The position numbers were made by a program, and so were the translations under genes. 64,000 nucleotides of DNA from positions 62,001-126,000 of the forward strand of contig NC_014829.1 in NCBI RefSeq assembly GCF_000177235.2, written 5' to 3'. Under the pieces are notes generated by a model. That model had not been told where the DNA came from. It searched no databases and saw only the letters and a list, made by a program, of their open reading frames with translations. Within the stretch, counting starts at the first letter, position 1. Each line of letters starts with the position of its first letter. Source of the stretch: Evansella cellulosilytica DSM 2522 (lineage in GTDB: Bacteria; Bacillota; Bacilli; Bacillales; Salisediminibacteriaceae). Positions 16,710 to 25,846 of the stretch are shown here, piece after piece.

Positions 16710-17135
16710 ATGTCCATTGAAGTAGGCAGCAAGTTGCAAGGGAAAGTAACTGGAATTACAAATTTCGGAGCTTTTGTTGAGTTACCTGGAGGTTCCACTG
16801 GTTTAGTTCACATTAGTGAAGTAGCAGATAACTATGTTAAGGACATTAATGAGTTCTTAAAAGTTGGAGATGAAGTACAAGTTAAAGTATTAAATGTGGA
16901 ATCTGACGGTAAAATTGGGCTTTCTATTCGTAAAGCAAAGGAAGCACCGCCTTCACCAGAGCAACGACGTCCACAAAAACGTGGTCCGCGTAAAGATGAT
17001 CATGGTAGACCACAAAGGTCAATGTCTTTTGAAGACAAAATGAATAGATTCCTAAAGGATAGTGAAGAGCGCTTAGCTTCACTTAAGCGTAACACAGAAT
17101 CTAAACGCGGGGGTCGAAGCACGAAAAGAGGATAA
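16710..17135 (+). CDS. yabR: S1-domain RNA-binding protein YabR
   Basis: 141 aa: one S1 OB-fold (residues about 4-74, VGSKLQGKVTGITNFGAFVE then GLVHISEVA) followed by a basic, low-complexity Arg/Lys/Pro/Gly tail. Related to general stress protein GSP13 and polynucleotide-phosphorylase S1 domains; probably ribosome- or RNA-associated, exact role unknown. AAGGAGGAGC lies upstream of ATG 16710. Its strong promoter suggests high expression. Confidence 0.92.
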   Translation: MSIEVGSKLQGKVTGITNFGAFVELPGGSTGLVHISEVADNYVKDINEFLKVGDEVQVKVLNVESDGKIGLSIRKAKEAPPSPEQRRPQKRGPRKDDHGRPQRSMSFEDKMNRFLKDSEERLASLKRNTESKRGGRSTKRG

Positions 17136-17169
17136 TCTTGCTGCTAGTTAAACATAAATCGTTTTATTT

Positions 17170-17200
17170 AACACTTGTCTATTTTGGACAAGTGTTTTCT
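17170..17200 (+). terminator. Terminator after yabR
   Basis: AACACTTGTC (17170-17179) pairs with GACAAGTGTT (17187-17196), then TTTTCTTATTTTC. Confidence 0.9.
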
Positions 17201-17243
17201 TATTTTCTCTATTATGCATGATGGTTGAGTTGTATCATTCACT

Positions 17244-17316
17244 GAACCGGGAAATAGTGAAACTGGGAAAGAAGTACCTGGGAAGAGGTGAACCCGGGTA
17301 CAAGTGAACCCAGCTT
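17244..17316 (+). repeat. Degenerate short tandem repeats upstream of spoIIE
   Basis: Four to five imperfect copies of a 14-17-bp unit of the form GAAcC(c/t)GGGaAnAAGT run from 17244 to 17316. The 595-bp yabR-spoIIE gap holds no gene: the Met and Glu tRNA genes found here in B. subtilis are absent. The rest of the gap carries 0A-box-like sites and the spoIIE promoter. Confidence 0.55.
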
Positions 17317-17435
17317 CCCTCAACTTCAACAAGTGCCAATAAGCAAATGAAACATAAAAAACACTAATAAAAGAGTGTTAGCGTTTAAACTTAAAGTTAA
17401 AGTTACTATAATATGCAAAAAATCGTCCGAGGATG

Positions 17436-17470
17436 TTCGTCATTTTTATTCATTTTCACGTGTTTCGTCA
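17436..17470 (+). promoter_or_regulatory. Two Spo0A-box-like sites far upstream of spoIIE
   Basis: TTCGTCA occurs at 17436-17442 and 17464-17470, the reverse complement of TGACGAA, which fits the 0A-box core TGNCGAA. They lie 28 bp apart and about 210-240 bp upstream of the spoIIE -35, so their role is uncertain. Confidence 0.4.
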
Positions 17471-17642
17471 ATTTGAATAAAAAATTGTTTGTCATTTTTA
17501 GAATAGCTGTTATAGCAACGATTTACAGGACATTGTTGCAAATAAAATACTTCCTATTTTAATATTACTTAATTAATAAACTTTGTAAAACGGTTAAATA
17601 CATGTAATATCGACTAATTCTCAGACGTTAAACCGAGATTCT

Positions 17643-17709
17643 CGTCGAAGACTTTTTCTATTTAGACAAGTAGTTTTGACAAAATCTTTATAAAAAACAT
17701 GTTTATAAT
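17643..17709 (+). promoter_or_regulatory. Spo0A-activated sigma-A promoter of spoIIE with 22-bp spacer
   Basis: TTGACA (17676-17681) and TATAAT (17704-17709) are both perfect but stand 22 bp apart. That abnormal spacing is the hallmark of the Spo0A-dependent spoIIE/spoIIG promoters. Box-like sites CGTCGAA (17643-17649) and TGACAAA (17677-17683, over the -35) agree with Spo0A binding beside the promoter. Confidence 0.75.
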
Positions 17710-17742
17710 GTTACCACGATAATTGGACAGGTGGTGCATGGA

Positions 17743-20220
17743 ATGTTACATCGAGTATCTTTAAAAGCGATTGGTGGACAAGCTGCAACCTTAGTGAACG
17801 ATATTGCAACCCCAAAAATCAATCATGAGAAACGTTCAACTGCAATAAATTCAACAAAGTCAACAACTTCATCGATTAGAATTCCACTAATCATTGTTGC
17901 GCTAGGCTTTTTACTAGGTAGAGCTGTCATACTTTTTGAATTATTACCGTTTGTTATTCCATTTGTTGCCGTTATTTATAAATGGAGACGAAGTAGTACA
18001 TTATTAGCTTCTCTAGCAGTGTTAGCTGGGGGCACAACTGTTGGCTTTTCTTTTGCTGGTCATATAGCGGTAGCATTATTACTTTATTTTGTTTTACAAA
18101 GGGGAATTACAACCGTTGCGAAAGAGAGACAATTAGTTCCTGTAACTGTTTTTTTCTCTGTGGCTATTGCACGGTACGTTAGTTTGCTTGTAATAGAAGG
18201 TGGGACTTTCTATCATTTGCTAACGGCTGTGATTGAAGGTGGCTTAGCGATGATCGTAACGATGATTTTTTTTCAGAGTGTCCCATTATTACTTGAAACA
18301 AGAAAAAAAATATCTTTAAAACATGAAGAAATTGTTTGTCTTGTTATTTTATTAGCATCTTTAATGACTGGAACGGTTGGATGGCTCGTATTTGGTTTAT
18401 CTGTGGAACAAATTGTTTCAAGGTATATCGTCCTTATTTTTGCCTTTGTAGGTGGGGCTGCAATTGGTTCTACTGTTGGTGTCGTTACAGGGTTAATTTT
18501 GAGTTTAGCAAATGTCGCAAATTTATTTTATATGAGTTTACTCGCATTTTCGGGCTTGTTAGGTGGTTTAATGAAGGAAGGAAAAAAGGTCTCTGTTGCG
18601 GTAGGTCTCATCATTGCAACACTGCTTATGGCTATGTATGGAGATAACCAAGTACCTATGCAAGTGTCGGTTTATGAAAGTTTAGTAGCAGTCTTTTTAT
18701 TTATGGCGACACCTAAAAGGTGGACAACGGAGCTTTCAAAGTTCATTCCTGGAACAATGGAGCATTCACAAGAGCAGCAACAATATTTGCGTAAAATTAG
18801 AGATGTTACTGCTGGGAAAGTAGAACAGTTTTCAAATTTATTTTTGAGTTTATCTAAAAGCTTTAGTTTACTCGAGGTAAATGGAGATAAAACGAATCGT
18901 GAAAGAGAAGTAGACTTGTTTTTAAGTAGAGTAACGGAGCAAACATGTCAAACTTGTATGAAAAAGCATCATTGTTGGACAAAGAAATTCAATGAAACGT
19001 ATGGTCTAATGGAGCAGTTAATGGGGGAGTGTGAAAAGGAAGGCGAGGTAAAAAATAAGCAGCTTATTCGTAGTTGGAAGGAGCATTGTGTCATCGACGA
19101 GAGAGTAATTGATGCAATGAAGAAGGAGCTAAACCAACATTATGCAAGTAAGCAATTAAAGCAGCAGCTTGTGGAAAGTAGAAGACTTGTTGCTGATCAA
19201 TTAAAAGGTGTATCAAAAGTAATGGAAGACTTTGCGAAAGATATACAAAGGGAGAAGAAAGCACACGAACAACAAGAAGCTCAAATAATGGAGTCGATTC
19301 AACATGCAGGATTAGAGGTTGACGTCGTAGATGTGTATAGTCTTGATACAGGAAATATTGATATTGATATTACACTACCAAGTAATGCATATAACGAAGC
19401 GGAAAAAATTGTAGCACCAATACTAACAGAAATATTAGATGAAACGATTATCGTAAAGCATGCCGAGACTATTTCATTAACTGGAACAGAAAGTCGTATC
19501 ACCTTTGGTTCAACGAAAGCTTATATAGTAGAGGAAGGAATAGCCCATGCAGCGAAAGGTGGTCGCCTCGTATCAGGTGATAGCTACTCAACAATGGAAA
19601 TTGGTGCAGGAAAACATGCAATTGCGATTAGTGACGGCATGGGTAATGGTACAAGAGCCCATATTGAAAGTCAGGAAACAATTGGATTACTTAAAAACAT
19701 TTTACGCTCTGGAATCGAGGAAACAGTAGCGATAAAAGCGATAAATTCGATATTGTCGCTTCGGTCAGAGGATGAGGTTTTCTCAACATTAGACTTAGCA
19801 ATGATAGATTTACAAGACGGAATGGTAAAGTTTTTAAAAGTTGGTTCGATACCAAGTTATATTAAGAGAGGCAGTACAGTTAAAGCGGTAGAGGCTGGAA
19901 ATCTACCAATCGGCATTATTCAAGATATGGATGTTGATGTCGTAACCGAGGAGTTAAAAGCGGGAGATATTTTAATTATGATGAGCGATGGCATATATGA
20001 AGCGCCAATGATGGTAGAGAATCAAGATGTTTGGATGAAAAGAGTGATAAAGGAAATTGAGACGGAAGACCCTCAAGAAATTGCAGATGTATTAATGGAG
20101 CGTGTTATTCGGGACAGCGGTAATGAAATTCATGACGATATGACGGTAGTTGTAGCGAAACTAGATCATCATTCACCAAAATGGGCAACCATTTCCATTC
20201 CATACGAGCAAAGAGCATAG
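17743..20220 (+). CDS. spoIIE: Stage II sporulation protein E (PP2C phosphatase, septum component)
   Basis: Dephosphorylates SpoIIAA-P to release sigma-F in the forespore and helps FtsZ move to the polar septum. The 825-aa protein has about ten membrane segments (residues about 45-325), a central regulatory/FtsZ-interacting region with two CxxC-like pairs (TCQTCMKKHHCW), and a C-terminal PP2C domain with metal aspartates Asp631 (SDGMGNG) and Asp749 (MMSDGIYE). AGGTGG at 17729-17734 fits ATG 17743 better than the GTG codons at 17731 and 17734. The Spo0A-type promoter lies just upstream. Confidence 0.97.
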   Translation: MLHRVSLKAIGGQAATLVNDIATPKINHEKRSTAINSTKSTTSSIRIPLIIVALGFLLGRAVILFELLPFVIPFVAVIYKWRRSSTLLASLAVLAGGTTVGFSFAGHIAVALLLYFVLQRGITTVAKERQLVPVTVFFSVAIARYVSLLVIEGGTFYHLLTAVIEGGLAMIVTMIFFQSVPLLLETRKKISLKHEEIVCLVILLASLMTGTVGWLVFGLSVEQIVSRYIVLIFAFVGGAAIGSTVGVVTGLILSLANVANLFYMSLLAFSGLLGGLMKEGKKVSVAVGLIIATLLMAMYGDNQVPMQVSVYESLVAVFLFMATPKRWTTELSKFIPGTMEHSQEQQQYLRKIRDVTAGKVEQFSNLFLSLSKSFSLLEVNGDKTNREREVDLFLSRVTEQTCQTCMKKHHCWTKKFNETYGLMEQLMGECEKEGEVKNKQLIRSWKEHCVIDERVIDAMKKELNQHYASKQLKQQLVESRRLVADQLKGVSKVMEDFAKDIQREKKAHEQQEAQIMESIQHAGLEVDVVDVYSLDTGNIDIDITLPSNAYNEAEKIVAPILTEILDETIIVKHAETISLTGTESRITFGSTKAYIVEEGIAHAAKGGRLVSGDSYSTMEIGAGKHAIAISDGMGNGTRAHIESQETIGLLKNILRSGIEETVAIKAINSILSLRSEDEVFSTLDLAMIDLQDGMVKFLKVGSIPSYIKRGSTVKAVEAGNLPIGIIQDMDVDVVTEELKAGDILIMMSDGIYEAPMMVENQDVWMKRVIKEIETEDPQEIADVLMERVIRDSGNEIHDDMTVVVAKLDHHSPKWATISIPYEQRA

Positions 20221-20433
20221 AAAGATTCTATTAGAAAAAAACTATAACAAATGAATGAATTTCATAAATGTCAGACCTCATGGGCCAAGAGTTTCGAATC
20301 ATGAAAAAGGAGTCCCTCCCAAAATGTCTAATTTAGGATTCGGTAGCAGCATAATTACCCCGTTTGTATAAAGTATTGTTGATTGAATCGAAAGGGTACG
20401 AGACGCCTGCGACGAGCGTTACATCACGATTAA

Positions 20434-20634
20434 GCTTCGAGTTGTCTCGACGGATACAACTCCAGAGCGTTGCATGTAGAGGAAGAGACAGGTTGTGAGC
20501 TGAAGATCCATCGGGGTGGGGTTCCCCCGATTAGCTGAGGCCTTGCCCGCCGCACCGAGCATATACTTCTTGAATACGCTGCGAGCTGTCTCCACGGATG
20601 CAGCTTCAGAGCGAAACTAGAAGAGGAAGAGACA
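20434..20634 (+). repeat. Duplicated GC-richer element with conserved hairpin between spoIIE and yabS
   Basis: Two 57-nt copies (20434-20490 and 20578-20634) agree at about 45 positions. Each can fold GAGTTGT/ACAACTC (copy 1) or GAGCTGT/GCAGCTT (copy 2), and every difference within the stem keeps pairing. Between them is another hairpin, ATCGGGG (20510-20516) / CCCCGAT (20525-20531). The whole 600-bp gap 20221-20819 lacks a credible gene and is more GC-rich than its neighbours in the middle. It may be a dispersed repeat or a structured RNA; I do not recognise the family. Confidence 0.65.
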
Positions 20635-20819
20635 AGCGAGTATCCTGAAGTGAAAATCAACATCAAAGTTAAGTTAACAAGCATTTTTTTATGAGGAAGT
20701 TATTTTTTGAGGGTATGATGTTTTTTTAGAAAGTAAATTATGAAATTGATTCAAATACTAGTATATTCTCTCTCAATCTTGTAAATGATGTTAGTAATTA
20801 GAAGATTGGAGGGAATAAC

Positions 20820-21557
20820 GTGAGTAAAGGTACACTTAGGCAAATATTGTTGTTAACAGATGGTTGTTCAAATTCTGGCGATGATCCAGTTGCTATTGCA
20901 GCATTAGCAAAGGAAGAGGGCATGACAGTCAATGTTATTGGCATTGTCGGTGAAGGTGAAATGAGTGAAAGAGGAATTGATGAAATAGAATCTATTGCGG
21001 AAGCTGGCGGTGGTATTAGTCAAATTGTCTATGCGAAGCAGCTATCTCAAACGGTACAGATGGTTACAAGGAAAGCAATGACACAAACGATTCATGGCGT
21101 TGTAAATAAAGAAATCACCCAAATACTTGGGGAAGAAAAAGAGTTAGAGGATTTGGAACCAGAGAAGCGAGGACAATTAATGGAAGTTGTTGATGAGCTT
21201 GGGGAGACGATGGATTTAGATATATTTATTTTAGTCGATACAAGTGCAAGTATGAAAAATAAAATGCCAATGGTTCAAGAAGCACTTATTGATTTATCTG
21301 TTAGTTTACGGTCAAGAACAGGAGATAACCATTTTGCACTTTATGCATTTCCTGGGAAAAGAAAGGATATCGATAAGCTCATTCAATGGACGCCTCATTT
21401 TGATTCTCTTTCGGGCGCATTTAAGAAAATGTCTCTATCAGGGATTACACCAACAGGCCCTGCATTACAGGAGGCAATTCGTATTGTGAGAAAGAGAATG
21501 AAAAAGAGAGGGATAGATGATGATGAGAGATTCGATCTCGAAGAAGTCGACATGTAA
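20820..21557 (+). CDS. yabS: VWA-domain protein YabS
   Basis: 245 aa with a von Willebrand factor A-type fold: a first Rossmann-like strand ILLLTDGCSNSGDD near residues 9-22, and a MIDAS-type site D140-T-S142-A-S144 with a later threonine loop (ITPTGPALQ). The function in B. subtilis is unknown; the gene always travels with the yabT kinase next to spoIIE. GTG 20820 follows TTGGAGGGA. The 3' end overlaps yabT by 41 nt. No clear promoter was recognised. Confidence 0.9.
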   Translation: MSKGTLRQILLLTDGCSNSGDDPVAIAALAKEEGMTVNVIGIVGEGEMSERGIDEIESIAEAGGGISQIVYAKQLSQTVQMVTRKAMTQTIHGVVNKEITQILGEEKELEDLEPEKRGQLMEVVDELGETMDLDIFILVDTSASMKNKMPMVQEALIDLSVSLRSRTGDNHFALYAFPGKRKDIDKLIQWTPHFDSLSGAFKKMSLSGITPTGPALQEAIRIVRKRMKKRGIDDDERFDLEEVDM

Positions 21558-22512
21558 GCTTCTCCCCAATCAAAGGATTGTTGGAAGATGGCAAAAGAAT
21601 CCGTATCGGATTATAAAAGAATTAGGTTATGGAGCGACAGGTACAGTTTATTTAGCAGAAGGTCAATCTGGCTTAGTAGCTTTAAAAATTGCAAGTGATT
21701 CGATGTCCATTACGTCAGAAGTAAACGTGATGCGTCAATTTTCCAAGGTCCAAGGGCCAAGCCTTGGACCTTCTTTTTATGAAGCTGACGATTATGTATG
21801 TAAGGAAGGGGTTTTCCCATTTTATACGATGGAATACATTAAAGGTGAACCATTCCTTCCATTTTTAAGAGATAAAGGAGCAGAGTGGTTAGGAATACTC
21901 GTCGTGCAGCTACTAGGGGATTTACATCATCTCCATAAGGCAGGATGGGTATTTGGAGATTTAAAGCCAGAAAACTTACTAGTGACGAAAAAACCGTTTC
22001 GAGTGAGGTGGTTAGATGTTGGAGGAATGACAAAGCAAGGTAGGGGGATAAAAGAATACACAGAGTTCTTCGATCGTGGGTATTGGGGAGTAGGAAATAG
22101 AAAAGCAGAGCCAAGCTATGACTTATTTTCGGTATGCATGCTATTTTTAAATAGAGCGTATCCGTCAAGATTTGAGAAGGATAATGATGTCGGTCCTGCA
22201 AAACTGCTAATGAAGTTTAAAGAAAAGAAGCTTATAGCACCATATGAATCTATTTTTCGAAAAGGGATAGAAGGAAAATACCATCATGCACAAGAAATGA
22301 AAAAGGACTTGGTAGATTTATTACAGCATACTTCCTTTTCAGTGAAAGGAAATGCGCGTGGGAATAATAGTAATAATAGCTTAAAGAAACGTGGTGCTCG
22401 TAACAAGAAAAGTAGAAAGGAGAAAAGATTTATCGGTTTTTTTGAAACGATGTTCGTTGCCTCTTTTCTTCTCATTATATATATTTTATACTTATTTGGA
22501 CAAACCATGTAA
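21517..22512 (+). CDS. yabT: Serine/threonine protein kinase YabT, membrane-anchored
   Basis: Eukaryotic-like Ser/Thr kinase; B. subtilis YabT is made in the forespore, is activated by DNA and phosphorylates RecA. The glycine loop GYGATGTVYLAE, VAIK-type lysine (VALKIASD), catalytic loop FGDLKPENLLV (Phe-Gly-Asp instead of His-Arg-Asp, as in the B. subtilis protein), a DVGG motif in place of DFG, a basic linker and one C-terminal membrane helix (about residues 308-328) are visible. Three ATGs (21517, 21520, 21523) compete as start, all inside the yabS end, behind GAGAGGG. Confidence 0.92.
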   Translation: MMMRDSISKKSTCKLLPNQRIVGRWQKNPYRIIKELGYGATGTVYLAEGQSGLVALKIASDSMSITSEVNVMRQFSKVQGPSLGPSFYEADDYVCKEGVFPFYTMEYIKGEPFLPFLRDKGAEWLGILVVQLLGDLHHLHKAGWVFGDLKPENLLVTKKPFRVRWLDVGGMTKQGRGIKEYTEFFDRGYWGVGNRKAEPSYDLFSVCMLFLNRAYPSRFEKDNDVGPAKLLMKFKEKKLIAPYESIFRKGIEGKYHHAQEMKKDLVDLLQHTSFSVKGNARGNNSNNSLKKRGARNKKSRKEKRFIGFFETMFVASFLLIIYILYLFGQTM

Positions 22513-22543
22513 TGGAAAGCGAATGAAGATATGGGGTGAGATA

Positions 22544-23302
22544 ATGGGAAAAGCAGATGATGTGATGGACATCTGCTTATTAGCGGGGCAAATCATGCTA
22601 ACTTACGGTGCTGAAACATATCGTGTTGAAGAAACATTAGAGCGGATGGCTAAATCAGCTTCTTTTTCTAATATTCACTGCTTTGCAACAACAACTGGTA
22701 TTTTTCTATCCTTTGAAGAAAAAAAAGAAAAAGAGGATTTAATGCAAATGGTCCGGGTAGACGACCGATTACAGGATTTAGGTAAAGTTACTGACGTCAA
22801 CCAAGTGTCTAGACAGTTTGTTGCAGGTGATATTACGATTGAAGAAGCACATGAAAAATTGACCGCTATTGCAAAAGCGCCGATGCAATATCCGTTATGG
22901 CTAATACATATTGCTGCTGGAATAGCTGGGGGCGGATTTTCCTATTTATTTGGTGGAGGTTGGTTCGATTTAATACCAGCATTTATTGCAGCTGTTGTTT
23001 CTAGTATTGTAGTAGTAGAATTTGAAAGGCATTTAAAAGTAAGGTTTGCTGCTGAATTTACGGCTGCATTTGCAGGGGGAACTACGGCTATTCTATTAGT
23101 GCTAATAGGGATCGGGAGCAACTTAGATCAAATTATTATTGGCTCGCTCATGCCATTAGTTCCAGGTGTTCCATTAACAAATGCTGTACGTGATTTAATG
23201 TCGGGAGACTTATTAGCAGGGGTGAGCCGTGGTGCAGAAGCATTACTCACATCATTATCAATTGCCAGCGGTATCGCATTAACCATTTCGGTGTTTTTAT
23301 GA
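22544..23302 (+). CDS. ThrE/YjjP-family (DUF1212) transporter subunit, large
   Basis: 252 aa. A cytoplasmic N-terminal half (about residues 1-115) begins VMDICLLAGQIMLTYGAETYRVEETL, the DUF1212 signature, followed by about five membrane segments (about 125-250). In E. coli YjjP with YjjB exports succinate; the actinobacterial fused version ThrE exports threonine/serine. The substrate here is unknown. ATG 22544 is chosen because GGGGTGAG lies just upstream; ATG 22523 would add seven residues. With the next gene it is inserted between yabT and tilS, where B. subtilis has nothing. Confidence 0.88.
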   Translation: MGKADDVMDICLLAGQIMLTYGAETYRVEETLERMAKSASFSNIHCFATTTGIFLSFEEKKEKEDLMQMVRVDDRLQDLGKVTDVNQVSRQFVAGDITIEEAHEKLTAIAKAPMQYPLWLIHIAAGIAGGGFSYLFGGGWFDLIPAFIAAVVSSIVVVEFERHLKVRFAAEFTAAFAGGTTAILLVLIGIGSNLDQIIIGSLMPLVPGVPLTNAVRDLMSGDLLAGVSRGAEALLTSLSIASGIALTISVFL

Positions 23303-23317
23303 TAGGAGAGTTATAAA

Positions 23318-23767
23318 ATGGATTTAATTGCAGAACTCATCATAACATTTATAGCAACTGTTGCTTTTGGGGTCATTTTTAGTGTTCCTAAAAGGGCTCT
23401 TCTTATCGGCGGTGCCATCGGAATGGTAACGTGGGGCGTGTTCCAAACTGGACTATCACTTAATACATCTCACGTTTTTGCTACTGCATTTGCATCATTA
23501 ACTGCAGCTACAGCAGCGCACTTTTTAGCTAAAAAAATTAGGATACCAGTAACCACGTTAGCCATTCCCGGTATACTCCCTCTTGTACCAGGAAGTCGCG
23601 CATATTTTACGATGCTATCGTTTGTAGAGGGAGATTACATTACGGGTCTTGAGTATGGAGTAGAAACGATGCTAAGAGCTGGGGCTATAGCGGCAGGGTT
23701 AGTATTTGCCCTCGTTATTTTTTCATTTGGGAAAGGAACAGGACACCGTTATGAACCAAATCGTTAA
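23318..23767 (+). CDS. ThrE_2/YjjB-family (DUF3815) transporter subunit, small
   Basis: 149 aa with about four membrane segments. The IPGILPLVPGSRAYFTML motif (residues about 83-100) is typical of the YjjB-like half of ThrE-type exporters. It begins 15 nt after the larger subunit, behind AGGAGAG, so the two should be coexpressed as a two-part transporter. Its last 17 nt overlap tilS. Confidence 0.88.
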   Translation: MDLIAELIITFIATVAFGVIFSVPKRALLIGGAIGMVTWGVFQTGLSLNTSHVFATAFASLTAATAAHFLAKKIRIPVTTLAIPGILPLVPGSRAYFTMLSFVEGDYITGLEYGVETMLRAGAIAAGLVFALVIFSFGKGTGHRYEPNR

Positions 23768-25166
23768 TGAGTTTATTAAAGATCATCAATTAATTTATGA
23801 AAAAGACCGTATTATTGTAGCTGTATCGGGTGGTCCTGACAGCATGGCACTCCTTCATTATTTACAAATGGTAAAAAGAGACTATCATCTTCAATTAATC
23901 GTTGCCCATGTAGAACACGGTCTTAGAGGAGTAGAGTCGGTTAATGACTGTAATTTTGTTAAATCGTATTGTGAAGAGAACAAACTAGATTTTTTCTTAT
24001 ATGAGCCTAATGTCATGGCAATGAAAGAAGAACTTGGGCTTTCTACTCAAGAAGCGGCGAGATTTAGTCGCTACCAGTGGTTTGAAAAGCTTATGGAGGA
24101 ACATAAAGCTACAAAGCTTGCTTTTGCACACCATGGGGATGATCAAGTAGAAACCGTGTTAATGAAGCAAGTTCGCGGAAGTGTAGTTAGTCTACAAGGT
24201 ATTCCAGTTAAACGGCAATTTGGTAATGGAATGATAATAAGGCCATTTTTATGTGTAGAAAAAAGCGATATTCTTGAATATTGTCAGGAGCATCATATTC
24301 AATATCGAATAGACCAATCGAATGATTCGGACAATTATAAAAGGAATCGATTTAGAAAGTACATCCTTCCTTTCTTGAAAGAAGAAAATCCATCTATTCA
24401 TAAAACGTTTCAAAGACAAAGCGAGATTTCAACGGAAGAAAATGAATTCTTGCAATCACTTGCTAAAATGGAAGTTGAAAAAGCGATCGACTATCATCAA
24501 GAAAGTGAAATTTGCATAAGCAATCAGCGATTATTACAAATGCCAACCACTTTACAAAGAAGGGCGCTTCATCTAATATTAAACTATCTTTCTTTAAATA
24601 GTGGCCGTGAAATAACAGTTCATCATTTCGATTCCATTATTGAACTAATAAAAAAGGCGTCACCGTCAGGAATGCTACATTTACCAAAAGGTATTTTTGT
24701 AGAAAAAGTGTATGATAAGTGTTTATTTAAGGTAAATATACATAAGGAACGTCCGGAAACAATACAATTTACAAAGATTCCAATTCCAGGCATGGTTCCG
24801 CTAAAGTTGGGAAAAATACATACAACTGTCTTAAAAAATTGGAAAAGCTTTGACGCTAAAAGTGATACCTTTATAGGTGATATAGGAAAACTTTCCTTAC
24901 CACTCTTTGTACGATCACGAAAGAACGGAGATCGTTTGTCTCCTTATGGACTTGATGGTACGAAAAAGCTTAAAGAGGTTTTTATTGAAAAAAAGGTACC
25001 TAAGCACTTACGTGATCAATGGCCTGTTGTAACAGATTCAAATGACAAAATCATTTGGGTTCCACTATTAAAGAGATCAAACATCGCCTTAGTTGGTGAA
25101 TCAACAGAACAGGTTATAAAAATAGTTTTTGATCATGAAAATGATCTTTTATTACATTCTATATAG
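23751..25166 (+). CDS. tilS: tRNA(Ile)-lysidine synthase
   Basis: ATP-dependent enzyme that changes C34 of the CAU-anticodon tRNA-Ile to lysidine so that it reads AUA; essential in bacteria. The PP-loop SGGPDS (residues 26-31), the [13 protein letters not shown] helix, the [10 protein letters not shown] linker and the C-terminal TilS domain ([17 protein letters not shown]) are all seen. Length 471 aa. I use ATG 23751 (upstream AGGA) because earlier in-frame starts lie deep inside the preceding transporter gene and have no family match. hpt follows, as in B. subtilis. Confidence 0.96.
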   Translation: MNQIVNEFIKDHQLIYEKDRIIVAVSGGPDSMALLHYLQMVKRDYHLQLIVAHVEHGLRGVESVNDCNFVKSYCEENKLDFFLYEPNVMAMKEELGLSTQEAARFSRYQWFEKLMEEHKATKLAFAHHGDDQVETVLMKQVRGSVVSLQGIPVKRQFGNGMIIRPFLCVEKSDILEYCQEHHIQYRIDQSNDSDNYKRNRFRKYILPFLKEENPSIHKTFQRQSEISTEENEFLQSLAKMEVEKAIDYHQESEICISNQRLLQMPTTLQRRALHLILNYLSLNSGREITVHHFDSIIELIKKASPSGMLHLPKGIFVEKVYDKCLFKVNIHKERPETIQFTKIPIPGMVPLKLGKIHTTVLKNWKSFDAKSDTFIGDIGKLSLPLFVRSRKNGDRLSPYGLDGTKKLKEVFIEKKVPKHLRDQWPVVTDSNDKIIWVPLLKRSNIALVGESTEQVIKIVFDHENDLLLHSI

Positions 25167-25236
25167 TAGGCCGAATTTAACAAGTCAATGGCTTGTGCTT
25201 TGCTTTTCTGATTACATAGGAGGTTTAGAAAACGCC

Positions 25237-25776
25237 ATGAGAGAAGACATTCAAGAGATATTAATTTCTGAAGAGGAAATTCAGCAAAAAGTAAGTGAAT
25301 TAGGAAAAAAGTTAACGGAAGAATATGAAGGTAAATTTCCATTAGTTGTTGGTGTTTTAAAAGGTTCCCTCCCTTTTATGGGTGACCTGATTCAAAAAAT
25401 AGATACCCATATGGAAATGGATTTGATGGACGTTTCAAGCTATGGTAATGAAACAGTTTCATCTGGAGAGGTGAAAATTGTAAAGGACTTGAACACATCC
25501 GTTGAAGGACGAGACGTTCTTATTTTAGAGGATATTATTGATAGTGGATTAACCTTAAGCTATTTGGTTAAATTATTTCAATATCGAAAAGCGAAATCGG
25601 TAAAGGTAGTAACGCTTTTAGATAAACCAGATGGTAGAAAAGTTGATCTTGTTCCTGATTTAGCTGGTTTTATTGTTCCAGATGAATTTGTCGTAGGATA
25701 CGGATTAGATTATGCAGAGCGTTATCGAAACCTTCCTTATATAGGCATCTTAAAGCCTGAAATCTATCAGGGGTGA
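25237..25776 (+). CDS. hpt: Hypoxanthine(-guanine) phosphoribosyltransferase
   Basis: Salvages hypoxanthine/guanine with PRPP to IMP/GMP. The 179-aa protein shows the PRPP loop [12 protein letters not shown] (Glu98-Asp99), the [10 protein letters not shown] loop and the C-terminal [18 protein letters not shown] segment. AGGAGG (25218-25223) is 13 nt from ATG 25237, rather long, but no other in-frame start lies between. Upstream codons open to 25129 without resembling the family. It sits in the conserved tilS-hpt-ftsH order. Confidence 0.96.
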   Translation: MREDIQEILISEEEIQQKVSELGKKLTEEYEGKFPLVVGVLKGSLPFMGDLIQKIDTHMEMDLMDVSSYGNETVSSGEVKIVKDLNTSVEGRDVLILEDIIDSGLTLSYLVKLFQYRKAKSVKVVTLLDKPDGRKVDLVPDLAGFIVPDEFVVGYGLDYAERYRNLPYIGILKPEIYQG

Positions 25777-25780
25777 TTAA

Positions 25781-25810
25781 TTGTGATAACACAACATTGT
25801 ATGATACTAT
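25781..25810 (+). promoter_or_regulatory. Possible sigma-A promoter of ftsH
   Basis: TTGTGA (25781-25786), 18-bp spacer, TACTAT (25805-25810) in the 70-bp hpt-ftsH gap. The -10 is poor, so this is tentative. Confidence 0.35.
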
Positions 25811-25846
25811 TATCTAAGCGCATTTGACCGTGGGAGGAGGTAAAGA

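Noticed and set aside
17200-17730. tRNA genes as found here in B. subtilis
   Set aside because: No cloverleaf, T-loop GGTTCRA or acceptor pairing could be found in this gap.
18336-18647. 103-aa + strand ORF inside spoIIE
   Set aside because: Cys/Trp-rich out-of-frame reading of the spoIIE membrane segments.
20430-20684. 84-aa ORF on the - strand between spoIIE and yabS
   Set aside because: It spans the duplicated hairpin element; base conservation follows the stem, not codons, and there is no ribosome site.
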